Shown piece by piece: positions 1-9,751 of a stretch of 64,000 nt of DNA. A program made the translations under genes and the position numbers. The stretch is from the NCBI RefSeq assembly GCF_007860095.1, contig NZ_SJPT01000002.1, positions 806,001-870,000 of the forward strand, given 5' to 3'. The notes under the pieces are model-generated. The model did not search any database, had not been told where the DNA came from, and worked only from the letters and a program-made list of their open reading frames with translations. How positions within the stretch are numbered: the stretch's first letter is position 1; every line of letters starts with the position of its first letter. The stretch is from Novipirellula galeiformis (lineage in GTDB: Bacteria; Planctomycetota; Planctomycetia; Pirellulales; Pirellulaceae).

Positions 1-1572
1 TTCCGTCTTGCTGGCCTTCGTAGGGGGCACGTTCACGTGCACTTGCGTGAAGCCATCGGCGAACCAAGTTTCATAACCATCCGTGGCGCTGGGTTTCAGG
101 GCTTGTCCATTTAGCTGTACGTCGAGCTGAGATGGATTACGGTACGGCAGTCGCAGACGGAAGCTGATACCGTTTTCAATCCTCACATCGTCGGTATCTG
201 TTGCGGCCAGCAGCTGCGAGCGCGGGGTGCCCATGCCCAATTTGAACTCCGGGCCCGCTTCGATGAAATTCCTAATGTTCCCCGCGTCAGCACCGAAATG
301 GTCGTGCAGATTAAGCTGCAACTCGCGAAAATCAGCGGCGGCAACGGCCCGTTTCGCCGCAGCCGTGGTCGTACAAACCAGGCTCTCGCGCCCCACAGTC
401 TGCGGATACAGGAATCCGAGCGAGAATTGGGCTTGTTTGGACCACAGTTCAACGCGGCTCTTGCGGCGCTGGGCCGCCGTGTTTCCATACGCGGTCACAA
501 AGTGCCCGACGAAATTCTTTATTCGATTGACCGGATAGCTTGGCTGTCGCTCGTCATTCCAGACATTGTTTCCAATGCTTAGCAGTCCCTTCATTCGTGC
601 GACGATGCTTTGCTCCCACGCCACCTCATGAGTGCTGAGCATCGTGTGGTATTTGGCATAGGAATAGTGCTGGGAATAGAACATTGGCTTTCCTTGCCAC
701 AATCGTTTCGACAATGGATCGAGTTCCGTTCCCCAGAAGGTGCGCTGCGCATCGGCCTCAAATCGATCCGAGGGGAATCCGGCTGCGTTGCCCGCTTCGA
801 TCATGGCTTCGGTGACCCGCCAATCCCAGGGCCGCAATGCATTGTTGGAATAAGCGCTTCCCGTAATCTCAGTCATAATTTGACCGTGATAGGTTCGCCG
901 CGTGCCAAGTTGATCAGGCGAGTATTCCTGAAGCCCGGTGCCATGAAAATCAGCGTGAACCTCCGGTTGATATTCGTCGACCACGGAAAGCACGGCCATC
1001 AGTTCCGGTGCATCCTGCGGATTGCGTATCGTGAGCGTTTTCACATCCCAGAGTTTGCCCTTTCGATCCAGTCCGGCATACGGCTCGACGCCGTGTTCAT
1101 TACGCCAGCGGTCGGTGTGAAACAACGATAGAGGGTTCACAACCGGCATGACGAGAATGATCTGTCGGCGGCGAGTCTCCGCTGCGAGTGGGTCACCGCT
1201 CAACATCCACTCGACAAACGCCATGGCTCCCGAGGCCCCGGTTCGCTCCGGTCCGCAATGTAAAGTGGTGATCAGGCAAATTTGTTTGTCTTCATCGGAC
1301 ACGTCACGATCCGTAATTTTGACCAGATAGACAGGCAAGTTCTGCCCGCTGAGCCCCCGCGACTCAAGCGTGACCCACTGCGGGTAGGTGGTTTGCCAAA
1401 ATCGCAGGGTGCCTTCATATTCATCCATCGTCAATCGATGCATTGGTGCATAGCGAATCTGCTTGTCCTGAGCCTCGGCGGTCGTCATACAGAACACGAC
1501 GAGAAACGGGATCCCCGCCGTCAGCAGCCGCGGCACGAAGCGTGGCTTTTGCACAGAATCGTTCGAACTCAT
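1..1572 (-). CDS. M14 family zinc carboxypeptidase, exported (3' end cut by window edge)
   Basis: The frame is open from the ATG at 1572 to the left edge (524 codons), so the C-terminus is missing. A signal peptide lies at about residues 12-34 (hydrophobic LLTAGIPFLVVFCMTTAEA). The M14 zinc site is visible: HCGPERTG near residue 104 supplies the His and Glu ligands, and HADFHGTG near residue 214 supplies the third His. The fold of the rest agrees with M14 peptidases acting on peptides or cell-wall material. Substrate cannot be told. It sits upstream of, and co-directional with, no clear operon partner. A tandem repeat lies directly upstream of its start. The family call is firm. The biological role is inferred only as extracytoplasmic peptide degradation. 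Confidence 0.85.
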   Translation of the reverse strand, partial: MSSNDSVQKPRFVPRLLTAGIPFLVVFCMTTAEAQDKQIRYAPMHRLTMDEYEGTLRFWQTTYPQWVTLESRGLSGQNLPVYLVKITDRDVSDEDKQICLITTLHCGPERTGASGAMAFVEWMLSGDPLAAETRRRQIILVMPVVNPLSLFHTDRWRNEHGVEPYAGLDRKGKLWDVKTLTIRNPQDAPELMAVLSVVDEYQPEVHADFHGTGLQEYSPDQLGTRRTYHGQIMTEITGSAYSNNALRPWDWRVTEAMIEAGNAAGFPSDRFEADAQRTFWGTELDPLSKRLWQGKPMFYSQHYSYAKYHTMLSTHEVAWEQSIVARMKGLLSIGNNVWNDERQPSYPVNRIKNFVGHFVTAYGNTAAQRRKSRVELWSKQAQFSLGFLYPQTVGRESLVCTTTAAAKRAVAAADFRELQLNLHDHFGADAGNIRNFIEAGPEFKLGMGTPRSQLLAATDTDDVRIENGISFRLRLPYRNPSQLDVQLNGQALKPSATDGYETWFADGFTQVHVNVPPTKASKTE

Positions 1573-1614
1573 ACTGATGCCTTCTTTCCTGGGAGCGACC
1601 AAAGGTGTCAGAGC

Positions 1615-1690
1615 GCTCAATGGAATCGCTCAATGGAATCGCTCAATGGAATCGCTCAATGGAATCAACGCTCAATGGAATCAACGCTCA
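1615..1690. repeat. Short tandem repeat upstream of the M14 peptidase
   Basis: About five copies of GCTCAATGGAATC, first with a 13-bp period and then lengthened to 16 bp by insertion of AAC between copies, with a truncated last copy. The array lies about 40 bp upstream of the peptidase start, in its 5' leader or promoter. Confidence 0.9.
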
Positions 1691-1813
1691 ATAACGAGTA
1701 TTCCGCCCGCGGTACCAGATTAAAACGACGCGGAAGGCAACACAGGTTTCAGGAGCGAATAGCGTTGGCCACCGCGTTTCAGCTATTTTCTGCGCATTGC
1801 GTTGCAGATCGCG

Positions 1814-3259
1814 TTACGATTTGATCTCACTCCACTTCAATTCGTGCGGCATGAGCTGCTTCTGGATCGAGACCGCAGCGGCCAATCCCGCCGCCTCGCC
1901 CATCGGGACGGAGTTACCGGTCACTCGGTAACTGGAGTGGGCAATGAAGTCGCCGCTAATGCAGCGACCGGCCAGCAGCAGTCCATCAACATCCTCGGCA
2001 ACCAGCGCGGGATAAGGAATATCGTACGGTTGATGCCCCCCCTTTTTGAACTCGCGATTGATCTCTTTGTTTCCATGCGCGTTCAATGCGTGCACATCGA
2101 TCGGAAACTTCGCGGTACAGACGGATTGCTCATGCTTGAGACCTGTGGCCAGATCATTGGCTGTGATTTGGTAGCGACCGCGAATGCGTCGACCTTCGCG
2201 GATCCCGATCTGTTCAGCGGTCGCAACGACGGCAATGTCTTTCCATACACCCCCGATGCGGCGCAGCCCGTTCACAAGATCATGGATCTCGCGACGGGCA
2301 CGGATGGTCGACTCACTAATCGCGTTTGCGTCGAACGCGGAAACACCGTACTCGTGATTCGTCATCAGCGAAAAGACGCCACTGTGCAAATGACGTAACG
2401 TTGGCGCACGGTAGGATGGCGTCATCCCATGTTCTTCCATCAACTTCAGCAGCAAGCGTTTTGCCGACGAGGCGGTTTCCCGAATGTAAGGCCGCACCGC
2501 ATCCGCATCGATGCCGGTCAACAGCGCCATCATCGACATCGGTTGACATTCACAATCCTGTCCCACGCCAAGTTCGAAACGACACCCTGCATGGGCCGCC
2601 AAGTCGCCATCACCGCTACAGTCGACGAATCGCTCAGCCAGCCATGCTTCGCGTCCCGACTTTGATTCGGTCAACACGGCCACGACGCGACGGTTAGAGT
2701 CCGTGACGGCACCGACAAGCCGCGTGTGCAAGCGAATCTTCACGCCCGCCTCGACACAAAGTTCTTCCAGTACGAGTTTGGCGATTTCAGGATCGTAGAC
2801 GGTGCCGTCGGTCTGCTTGGCCACCGAACTGCCTTGGGCTGCGAATCGGTTTAGCAACTCGGGCATGATCCCCGACTTATTTTCCGCGTCAAGGATCTTG
2901 GTCAACAAGCCCGCCGTCCAGACGCCGCCCAGACAGCCTGCGACCTCGATCAACTGCACGGTCGCCCCAGCACGCGCCGCCGCCAACGCCGCAGCGATTC
3001 CAGCCGGACCACCGCCACAGACGAGGACATCCGTTTTTCCCACCACGGGAATCGATCGCTGTTCCTCGATCAAATGCTGGGCGTCCGCGGAAAGCTCCGC
3101 CTGAGTCTGCAACACATCGCCGCTGAGTGGATTCACAACGCGGGTGGCCTGCGCCGTTTCCGCCGCCTGAGTGTCAGCGGATGCAAGCGAGGCAGAGACA
3201 ACCAAGCCGCCTGCGGTGGCTTGCAGAAAGTTTCGGCGTGAGGGAACTCTACGGTCCAT
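1814..3259 (-). CDS. Tat-exported FAD-dependent oxidoreductase (FAD_oxidored type)
   Basis: This 481-residue protein begins with a Tat-type signal: twin arginine in SRRNFLQ, a hydrophobic stretch at about residues 15-30, then small residues. A Rossmann FAD-binding motif follows at about residue 60 (GGGPAGIAAALAAARAG) with the acidic residue ending the second strand (QLIE). A second nucleotide-binding fingerprint, FVDCSGDGDLAAHAG, lies near residue 210, and a C-terminal FAD-contact region, GLLLAGRCISGDFIAH, near residue 430. This pattern is typical of the FAD_oxidored family, which is common and multiply paralogous in planctomycetes and often sits with sugar-degradation genes. The substrate is unknown. 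It is about 160 bp downstream of the Gfo/Idh/MocA gene on the same strand, so the two may be co-transcribed. Confidence 0.88.
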   Translation of the reverse strand: MDRRVPSRRNFLQATAGGLVVSASLASADTQAAETAQATRVVNPLSGDVLQTQAELSADAQHLIEEQRSIPVVGKTDVLVCGGGPAGIAAALAAARAGATVQLIEVAGCLGGVWTAGLLTKILDAENKSGIMPELLNRFAAQGSSVAKQTDGTVYDPEIAKLVLEELCVEAGVKIRLHTRLVGAVTDSNRRVVAVLTESKSGREAWLAERFVDCSGDGDLAAHAGCRFELGVGQDCECQPMSMMALLTGIDADAVRPYIRETASSAKRLLLKLMEEHGMTPSYRAPTLRHLHSGVFSLMTNHEYGVSAFDANAISESTIRARREIHDLVNGLRRIGGVWKDIAVVATAEQIGIREGRRIRGRYQITANDLATGLKHEQSVCTAKFPIDVHALNAHGNKEINREFKKGGHQPYDIPYPALVAEDVDGLLLAGRCISGDFIAHSSYRVTGNSVPMGEAAGLAAAVSIQKQLMPHELKWSEIKS

Positions 3260-3415
3260 GAATCATCCTTCATCGTTGGGGCTTGTGTATCGCGCGTAAC
3301 GCAATGACGAAATATTATTTGGGTCGCGTCACTCGACAAGTGTTTCCACCACCCCTGAAAACGAAAGCCATGTTGAACTTCCGCTACGCTAGAACCTGCG
3401 TATGATTATCCCGAA

Positions 3416-4780
3416 TCATGATGCATTGTCCTGCCAATTTGTAAACGGATGTGTGCGTTTGGCGAGCGGCAACTGCACGACTTTCCCACCCTCGACATGC
3501 GAGGCGTACGCCCCGTGAACCATCTCGAGCGTCGCTCGGCCATCAACATCACTACACAGCGGAGGCCGATCCTCGTTGATCGCAGCGAGCAGATCACGCA
3601 CCGCCAAGATATGATGGGCAACCTGATTGACGATGTCGGGGATCGGTTCCGTTTTGCCGATTCCGGCGCTGCTGATCGGAATCCACGGCCGCGGTTTTGA
3701 TGCGGGTTGAAAGGGATTCGCAGGGATAAAGTGGGCGATTGGCTCACTATCCATACGCAAATCGACGATCCCTTCGGTGCCAATCAATTGCAAACCGAAG
3801 CCAGCCGCACCGACGCCATGATTACGGATCGAGTCAAAATAGACGGGCATGCCACTTTCGGTTTCGTAACGCGCGTGCAGGCGATCTCCTGCGATTGGGC
3901 CATTGCCCTCGTTGCCTTGAACAATATCGCTAGGGGTCACAAGTTCGTGCCCCTTCATCATGACTGCGGAACAGGCGGTCACGTTACCGGCGAAAACAGG
4001 GACGAGATTAAACAGGTGCGTGCCGAGCACCCATAGATCCTGACATCCTCCGCGTGCGTCTTCCTTACCACGGCAGCGAATTTCCAACGGTTTGCCGATC
4101 GCTCCCGCTTTGATCGCCGCTTGGGTCGCCACGAGCGCCGGGTGGTAGCGGTTGCGGTGGGCCAGTGCCAATTTTGTACCACTCCGCTCACAGGCCGCGA
4201 CGATCGCGTCGGCTTCCTCGAGCGTGCGGCAAAACGGCTTCTCACAATAGATTCCCTGTGCTCCCCCCTCGATCGCCGCCATGATCATCTCGTGATGCTG
4301 GTCGACGTGACGAGCACAAACCGCGACGATGTCGGGACGGATCTGCTTGATCATTTCTCGGTAGTCTGAAAACGCATGCTTGGCTCTCGTTCTTTGCTGC
4401 TCACGTTTCAGACCTTCTTGATCCACATCGGCAACCGCGACGATCACCGTTTCGCTAACGTTTAGCCAAGTCGTGCTTAAACCATGTCCAAATCCACCTC
4501 GCCCAGTGTGCCCGATCGCCGCGACTCGCAAGCGATCGGCTTCGGGCGCAGCGGAATCAGCGGCGGCCAAGGAGAGCGCTGGTGCGAGTGCGGCGAACGT
4601 GCCAGCGGCGGACACGAAGCCACGTCGATTGAGAGTTGGCGAAGCAGATCGCTCAGTGCGCTGAAAATATGCATCGCCGCACTGAACGCGTGTATCGTCC
4701 GATTCTAGTGAGTGAGCGTCCAGCGACGTGGCACTGCGACGCTTGGATTCGGTGGCACGCGGTATTGGTTGCAATGTCAT
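3416..4780 (-). CDS. Gfo/Idh/MocA family oxidoreductase, exported
   Basis: A 454-residue NAD(P)-dependent sugar or polyol dehydrogenase family member. The N-terminus is long: about 50 polar residues precede a twin-arginine signal (NRRGFVSAAG, then a hydrophobic Ala/Leu stretch ending near SLAAADSA). The Rossmann domain starts near residue 83 (VAAIGHTGRGGFG), and the catalytic EKP motif of the family is present as YCEKPFCRTLEEAD near residue 178. The C-terminal half (about 210-430) matches the alpha/beta substrate domain, with DARGGCQDLWVLGTHLF in the region that usually carries the catalytic His. No other ATG lies between 4780 and the signal, so the start is the only ATG available, but a closer non-ATG start cannot be excluded. 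It diverges from the multidomain gene starting at 5076. Confidence 0.87.
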   Translation of the reverse strand: MTLQPIPRATESKRRSATSLDAHSLESDDTRVQCGDAYFQRTERSASPTLNRRGFVSAAGTFAALAPALSLAAADSAAPEADRLRVAAIGHTGRGGFGHGLSTTWLNVSETVIVAVADVDQEGLKREQQRTRAKHAFSDYREMIKQIRPDIVAVCARHVDQHHEMIMAAIEGGAQGIYCEKPFCRTLEEADAIVAACERSGTKLALAHRNRYHPALVATQAAIKAGAIGKPLEIRCRGKEDARGGCQDLWVLGTHLFNLVPVFAGNVTACSAVMMKGHELVTPSDIVQGNEGNGPIAGDRLHARYETESGMPVYFDSIRNHGVGAAGFGLQLIGTEGIVDLRMDSEPIAHFIPANPFQPASKPRPWIPISSAGIGKTEPIPDIVNQVAHHILAVRDLLAAINEDRPPLCSDVDGRATLEMVHGAYASHVEGGKVVQLPLAKRTHPFTNWQDNAS

Positions 4781-5004
4781 TGTTAGTGATCCATGTCAAA
4801 CTTGTTTGTCGATTGCGATGGCTGGTCCGGCAGAGTGTGGATGGCAGCAATCCGCTGACGCGAGTGGTGACACCAAGTGTACACCCCCAGACAACGGCAC
4901 GCACACGCGGGCCTGATCGAATGAGCACATTGTTTTCGCACCACGGGTGGGTAACCCAGCGCGGTGGCGATGCCGTGATACAATACCGACCATTGCTATT
5001 GGAT

Positions 5005-5045
5005 TTGCGAAATTCCATTCGCGTTGTCGAGCATTGAATTCGCAA
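5005..5045. repeat. Inverted repeat in the divergent intergenic region
   Basis: TTGCGAAATTC at 5005-5015 is matched by GAATTCGCAA at 5036-5045 (10 pairs, one bulged base, 20-bp spacer). It lies 30 bp upstream of the GTG start at 5076, in the gap between divergent genes, so it could be an operator or a leader hairpin. No regulator is nearby. Confidence 0.4.
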
Positions 5046-5075
5046 TCGTCCCTCCACCCCGCTGAATTCCACGCT

Positions 5076-8000
5076 GTGAATCAAAAACCCATTCTACTCT
5101 GCGTGCTGGCCATTCTTCTCTCTGGAGCCACGGATCCTCTGATACCGCGGGGGACAGCAGCAGATGACGGCGGCGTCCTTCGCCGCAGCAATCAAGTGGC
5201 TTGGTGCATCGTTCCCTTTGACGCAAAACACCGCAATCCGGCCGAGCGGGCTGCGATGCTGAAGGAGCTGGGGATAACTCGTTCTGCCTACGATTGGCGA
5301 GCTCAACACGTGCCCACGTTTGAACAGGAAATCCGGGAGTACCAGAAGCACGGCATCGATTTTTTCGCGTTTTGGAGTGTGCATGAGGATGCGTTCAAAC
5401 TGTTTGAAAAGTATGACCTGCATCCTCAAATCTGGCAGACGTCGGGGGACAGCGTCGGGGAAACCCAGGCCGCCAAAGTCGAAGCCGCGGCCCAACACAT
5501 GCTGCCGCTTGCCCACCGCACCGCTGCGATGGGATGTTCGCTCGGGCTCTATAACCACGGGGGTTGGGGAGGCGAACCGCAGAATCTCGTCGCGGTTTGC
5601 AAGCGATTGCACGAACTGGGCCAGGCTCATGTTGGTATCGTTTACAATTTTCACCACGCTCACGCACACCTGACCAATTGGGAAGCCTCGTTTGCATTGA
5701 TGAAGCCATTTTTGCTCTGCGTCAATCTGAACGGGATGAACCCGATGGAACAGCCCAAGATTCTCGGTATCGGCAAAGGGGAGCACGAATTGGAGATGAT
5801 ACGGGTTGTCGTTGAAAGTGGTTATGACGGACCGATCGGGATTCTGGATCACCGCGAAGCGATTGATGCACGCGAATCACTGAAGGAAAATCGCGATGGC
5901 CTCGAGTGGATTCGCAAAGAATTGAACACTCCGGGTAGTGCCGGACCGCTGCCCCCGACGCCGCAGAACTTTGTCAAACCAAGCCCGCCCGACGAGGCCC
6001 GCTCAGGCCGGATCTACCCAGGCTCGGACGTCTACCGAACGCCACCGATCACGGTCGAACTTCGCGTGACGATTCAGCAGCGTGAGCGCTACAACATTCT
6101 AGTGGCGAGTGACCCCAAGTCATCCTCCGATCACTGGGAGTTGTTTACCATGAACGGCAACGGCCGATTGACGGCCTACCTGCCCGGCAAACGGCCCGAC
6201 CACGTCCATTCCCAAGCGATGATCTGTGACGCAAAGCCGCATACGGTGTCGATGATCTATGAACCCAGTCGCGTCCGATTGTATGTCGATGGAGAGCAGG
6301 TCGCCGACCAGGCGATTGTTGACACCGGTAGCGGGTCGCCCGTGCCCGGAGGCCTCGGCATCGGGCGACTCGTCGAGGGCCGTTTGGCATGCGACGGCAA
6401 GATTCATTGGCTGCGTATTTCGAAGGGAGTGCGAACGATTCCGAAGAAGCCCCTCGTCGATGTTTCACGCGACGCGACAACGCAAAGCTTGTGGAAATTT
6501 GACAACCCCAGCGAGACGGACTCGCCTCGCGAGGATGATCTCAGTGCCATCCCCGCTGACGAAAATGAGTTAAAGGCAACTGCGGGCGTCGCAGGCTTGC
6601 CCTACGATCCGGCATGGGCACCGCGACTGGTCCGTGAGGCACAAACCTCGGGTGACGCGTTACGCGGAGCGAGTGTCTTTGCCGATGCCAAATTGGCCTG
6701 TTTGTCGTGTCACAAGATAGGATCGCAGGGAGGAACGGTCGGCCCCGATTTGTCCACGATTGCGAAAGATCGCAAGTTGAACAAGATTGTCGAGTCGATT
6801 TTCTGGCCAAAGCGAGAGGTGGCAGCGGAGTTCATGACGTGGAAGATCCTGACGACCGATGGCGACATCGTCACGGGCTATAAAACCGGCTCGGGCGACG
6901 ATCCACGGGTGATTCGAGATACCGGATCGGGCAAACTGACCACGGTGGCCGAGGATGACATCGAGATGGAGATCGCGGTGGGCTCGGTGATGCCCGACGG
7001 GTTAACCGCCGCGATGTCACATCAGCAGCAAGTCGATCTGATTCGATTTCTGAGCGAACTAGGACGCAGCGAACGGGGACGCGATGGCGAACCGCTGGCG
7101 GAGGCGCTGCAACGCGCGATCGCTCATCGCCAAATGCATGGCCCGGTTGAGTTTCCCATCACATCCGCCCCGCTGCAGCCCGCAAATTGGCCTCATGCAA
7201 CCCACCGAGTGAATCGAGATCGGGTCTACGACTTCTATACAAAACAAGCTGAACATTTTCGTAAACAACCCCACCTGCCGATGCTAATCGCTCCCTATCC
7301 AGGCCTCGATGGCGGCGCGCAGGGACATTGGGGCAACCAGAGTGAACCGGACTGGGCCGATGATCGCTGGAACGCAACACAGCTGGGATCGCTACAAGCG
7401 GGAGTGTTTCGAGCCGACGCAATTACGGTCCCACGCGGTGTGTGCGTCCGGCTCGGTGACGATGGCGAGATGTCAGCGTGCTTCAATCCTGACACCTTGT
7501 CATTCGATGCCGTCTGGACGGGCGGCTTTGTCAAATTCGATGCGGTTCGTTACGGATTCGTCGGAGGGCTGCGAGCGGACGGGAAACTGATCTCGGTGCT
7601 GCCGGGCAAGAAAATGGATGGCCAATTTCAGTATCATGGCTTTTATCGAAGCGGTAAACGGGTTGTTTTTTCCTACACGATTGGTGAGGTGAAGTATCTC
7701 GATTCCGCCTGGGTTGAGCACGGCGAATTTGTTCGCAACGTCGCGCCGGCGAACGAGCATCCGCTGCGGCAAATCATGGCAGGGGGACCGCGACAATGGC
7801 CCGAGGTGACCGAAACGAAGATCACCCCAGGCACCCAGCGGCCCTATGCCATCGACACGATCGAGTTGCCATATGACAACCCATGGGATGCGCTCGTCTT
7901 TTGCGGAGGACACGACTTTCTCGACGACGGGAGTGCGTTGGTGTGCACGATGCAGGGGGACGTTTGGAGAGTCAGCGGATTGAATTCGGGTGTGGATCAA

Positions 8001-8576
8001 CCCGGTGTGGCGAGTTGGACGCGTTTCGCGTCGGGGCTGCATCATGCCTTGGGATTGGTCGTGACCGAGGGGCAAGTCTATGTTCAATGCCGAGACCAAT
8101 TGACCCGTCTGAGCGATTTGAACAACGACGGCGAGGCCGATTTCTATGAGTGCTTTAGCAACGCGTTCATTACGTCGCCGGCCGGACATGACTTCATTTG
8201 CGGTTTGCAGCGTGACGAACAAGGCAACTTCTTTACCGCATCGGGCAACCAAGGATTACTACGCATTTCGCCGGACGGGAAAGCAGCGGAAGTGATTGCC
8301 ACCGGTTTTCGCAACCCCGACGGTCTGGGGATCCTGGCCAACGGCACGGTCACCGTGCCCGTTTCCGAGGGCGAATGGACGCCGAGTTCCGCGATCCATG
8401 CGGTCCAGAATGCTTCGTCACGGAGATCCGATGATCCGACTCACCACGGATACCGTGGCCCCAAGCATGGTGATCCACCGGAATTACCCTTGGCCTATCT
8501 GCCCCGAGGGCTCGATAACTCCAGCGGTGGCCAGGTCGAGGTCACCAGCGATGCCTTCGGTCCACTCGCAGGCTAA
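5076..8576 (+). CDS. Multidomain exported protein: TIM barrel, LamG, heme-binding domain, beta-propeller (N-terminal part, cut by in-frame stop)
   Basis: I place the start at GTG 5076 because it is followed at once by a signal peptide (NQKPILLCVLAILLSGATDP). The frame is open further upstream, but that sequence has no signal-like character. Domains in order: a xylose-isomerase-like TIM barrel (about residues 35-290), a LamG/concanavalin-like domain (about 315-455), a c-type heme site CLSCHKIG at residue 542 followed by the Pirellula/Verrucomicrobium-type putative heme-binding domain (to about 670), then a DUF6797-like region and a Glu/Sorbosone-dehydrogenase-like propeller. Translation stops at TAA 8574-8576, codon 1167, inside the conserved stretch FGPLAG-(stop)-LLHFSFG. 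The frame continues without change to 9695, so the gene appears to be one reading unit broken by a single nonsense codon. Confidence 0.8.
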   Translation: MNQKPILLCVLAILLSGATDPLIPRGTAADDGGVLRRSNQVAWCIVPFDAKHRNPAERAAMLKELGITRSAYDWRAQHVPTFEQEIREYQKHGIDFFAFWSVHEDAFKLFEKYDLHPQIWQTSGDSVGETQAAKVEAAAQHMLPLAHRTAAMGCSLGLYNHGGWGGEPQNLVAVCKRLHELGQAHVGIVYNFHHAHAHLTNWEASFALMKPFLLCVNLNGMNPMEQPKILGIGKGEHELEMIRVVVESGYDGPIGILDHREAIDARESLKENRDGLEWIRKELNTPGSAGPLPPTPQNFVKPSPPDEARSGRIYPGSDVYRTPPITVELRVTIQQRERYNILVASDPKSSSDHWELFTMNGNGRLTAYLPGKRPDHVHSQAMICDAKPHTVSMIYEPSRVRLYVDGEQVADQAIVDTGSGSPVPGGLGIGRLVEGRLACDGKIHWLRISKGVRTIPKKPLVDVSRDATTQSLWKFDNPSETDSPREDDLSAIPADENELKATAGVAGLPYDPAWAPRLVREAQTSGDALRGASVFADAKLACLSCHKIGSQGGTVGPDLSTIAKDRKLNKIVESIFWPKREVAAEFMTWKILTTDGDIVTGYKTGSGDDPRVIRDTGSGKLTTVAEDDIEMEIAVGSVMPDGLTAAMSHQQQVDLIRFLSELGRSERGRDGEPLAEALQRAIAHRQMHGPVEFPITSAPLQPANWPHATHRVNRDRVYDFYTKQAEHFRKQPHLPMLIAPYPGLDGGAQGHWGNQSEPDWADDRWNATQLGSLQAGVFRADAITVPRGVCVRLGDDGEMSACFNPDTLSFDAVWTGGFVKFDAVRYGFVGGLRADGKLISVLPGKKMDGQFQYHGFYRSGKRVVFSYTIGEVKYLDSAWVEHGEFVRNVAPANEHPLRQIMAGGPRQWPEVTETKITPGTQRPYAIDTIELPYDNPWDALVFCGGHDFLDDGSALVCTMQGDVWRVSGLNSGVDQPGVASWTRFASGLHHALGLVVTEGQVYVQCRDQLTRLSDLNNDGEADFYECFSNAFITSPAGHDFICGLQRDEQGNFFTASGNQGLLRISPDGKAAEVIATGFRNPDGLGILANGTVTVPVSEGEWTPSSAIHAVQNASSRRSDDPTHHGYRGPKHGDPPELPLAYLPRGLDNSSGGQVEVTSDAFGPLAG

Positions 8577-9695
8577 TTATTGCATTTTTCGTTCGGGGCT
8601 GGGGCGTGGTTCGCGGTGCTTGGCGACGAGTTTGACGACGAGGTTGGCGATCAACTTCAAGGCGCGGTTGTTCCGCTTGCCGGTGATTTTTTGTCGGGGG
8701 CACATCGCGGACGTTTTCATCCGCTGGACGGACAATTGTATGTGTCCGGAATGTCCGGATGGGGATCGTACACTCGCGACGATGGATGCTTCCAACGCGT
8801 TCGTTATACAGGTGACGCCATTCAAGTCCCCGTCGGCTTCCATACTCATGAAAACGGCATTCGCATCACGTTTGCTGCCCCCCTCGACGCCTCCATCGCC
8901 GGTGATCGGACTCGCCATTTTGCTCAATGTTGGAACTACCGTTACAGCGGCGGGTATGGTTCCCCAGAGTATTCGAGCACGCATCGGGGAACGCCGGGGC
9001 ACGATCCGCTGCGGATTCAATCTGCCCACGTCTTGGACGATGGCCATTCGCTATTTCTGGAAATACCGGACCTGCAACCGGTCAATCAATTGCACCTGCG
9101 AATGCACGTCAATAAAGAGGAGTCGTTTTCTTGCAATCCCGCGGGCAGCGGCCATGACATGTTCGTGACCGTCCATCGACTCGACATCCCATTCACCGAG
9201 TTTGCAGGTTACCAACCGCGAGAAAAGCAAATCGCGGTCCACCCGCTGCTCGTCGACTTGGCATCGATGGCCGATCGCACGCCTAATCCGTGGCACAGAA
9301 AAATTGCCGGTTCCCGCGAGATCCAAATCGAAACGGGCAGCAATCTCAGCTACACCACCGGCCAATTCACCGTCAGAGCGAATGAAGCAGTGGCGTTAAC
9401 GCTATCGAATCCCGATGTCGTTCCTCACAACTGGGTACTCGTGCAACGTGGAGCGTTACAGCACGTCGGTGAGCTTGGCAATCAGATGATCGCAAATCCG
9501 CAGGCCTTCGCTCAGCAATACATCCCCGACTCGGACCAGGTCCTAGCTCACACCGACATCGTTGCCCCAGGGCAGGAACAGACGATTTACTTCGTCGCGC
9601 CGGCCACGCCCGGTCGCTATCCTTTCCTTTGCACCTTTCCCGGTCACTGGATGGTTATGAACGGAGTGATGGTGGTTACCGAGGAAGGATCCTGA
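8577..9695 (+). pseudogene. C-terminal part of the interrupted multidomain protein, with cupredoxin domain
   Basis: These 372 codons are in the same frame as the gene upstream and complete its propeller (RGRFHPLDGQLYVSGMSGW is typical of the C-terminal propeller blade in this family). They end in a cupredoxin domain at about 9340-9690, with the type 1 copper ligands PHNW (His) and FLCTFPGHWMVM (Cys, His, Met) as in azurin or auracyanin. The first possible re-start is a TTG at 8580 with no ribosome binding site, and the fragment has no signal peptide, so on its own it would not be exported. The likely reading is a recent nonsense mutation, a sequencing error, or readthrough. A shift in frame is ruled out because both halves share one frame. 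Confidence 0.75.
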
Positions 9696-9751
9696 GAGCA
9701 AACACAGCAGGCTGAAAATCGAGGTTCAATGGATATCGGCAACACACGCTT

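Noticed and set aside
7500-8252. A 250-codon minus-strand open frame
   Set aside because: It is fully antisense to the propeller part of the multidomain gene and has no domain character. High-GC coding DNA often leaves such frames open.
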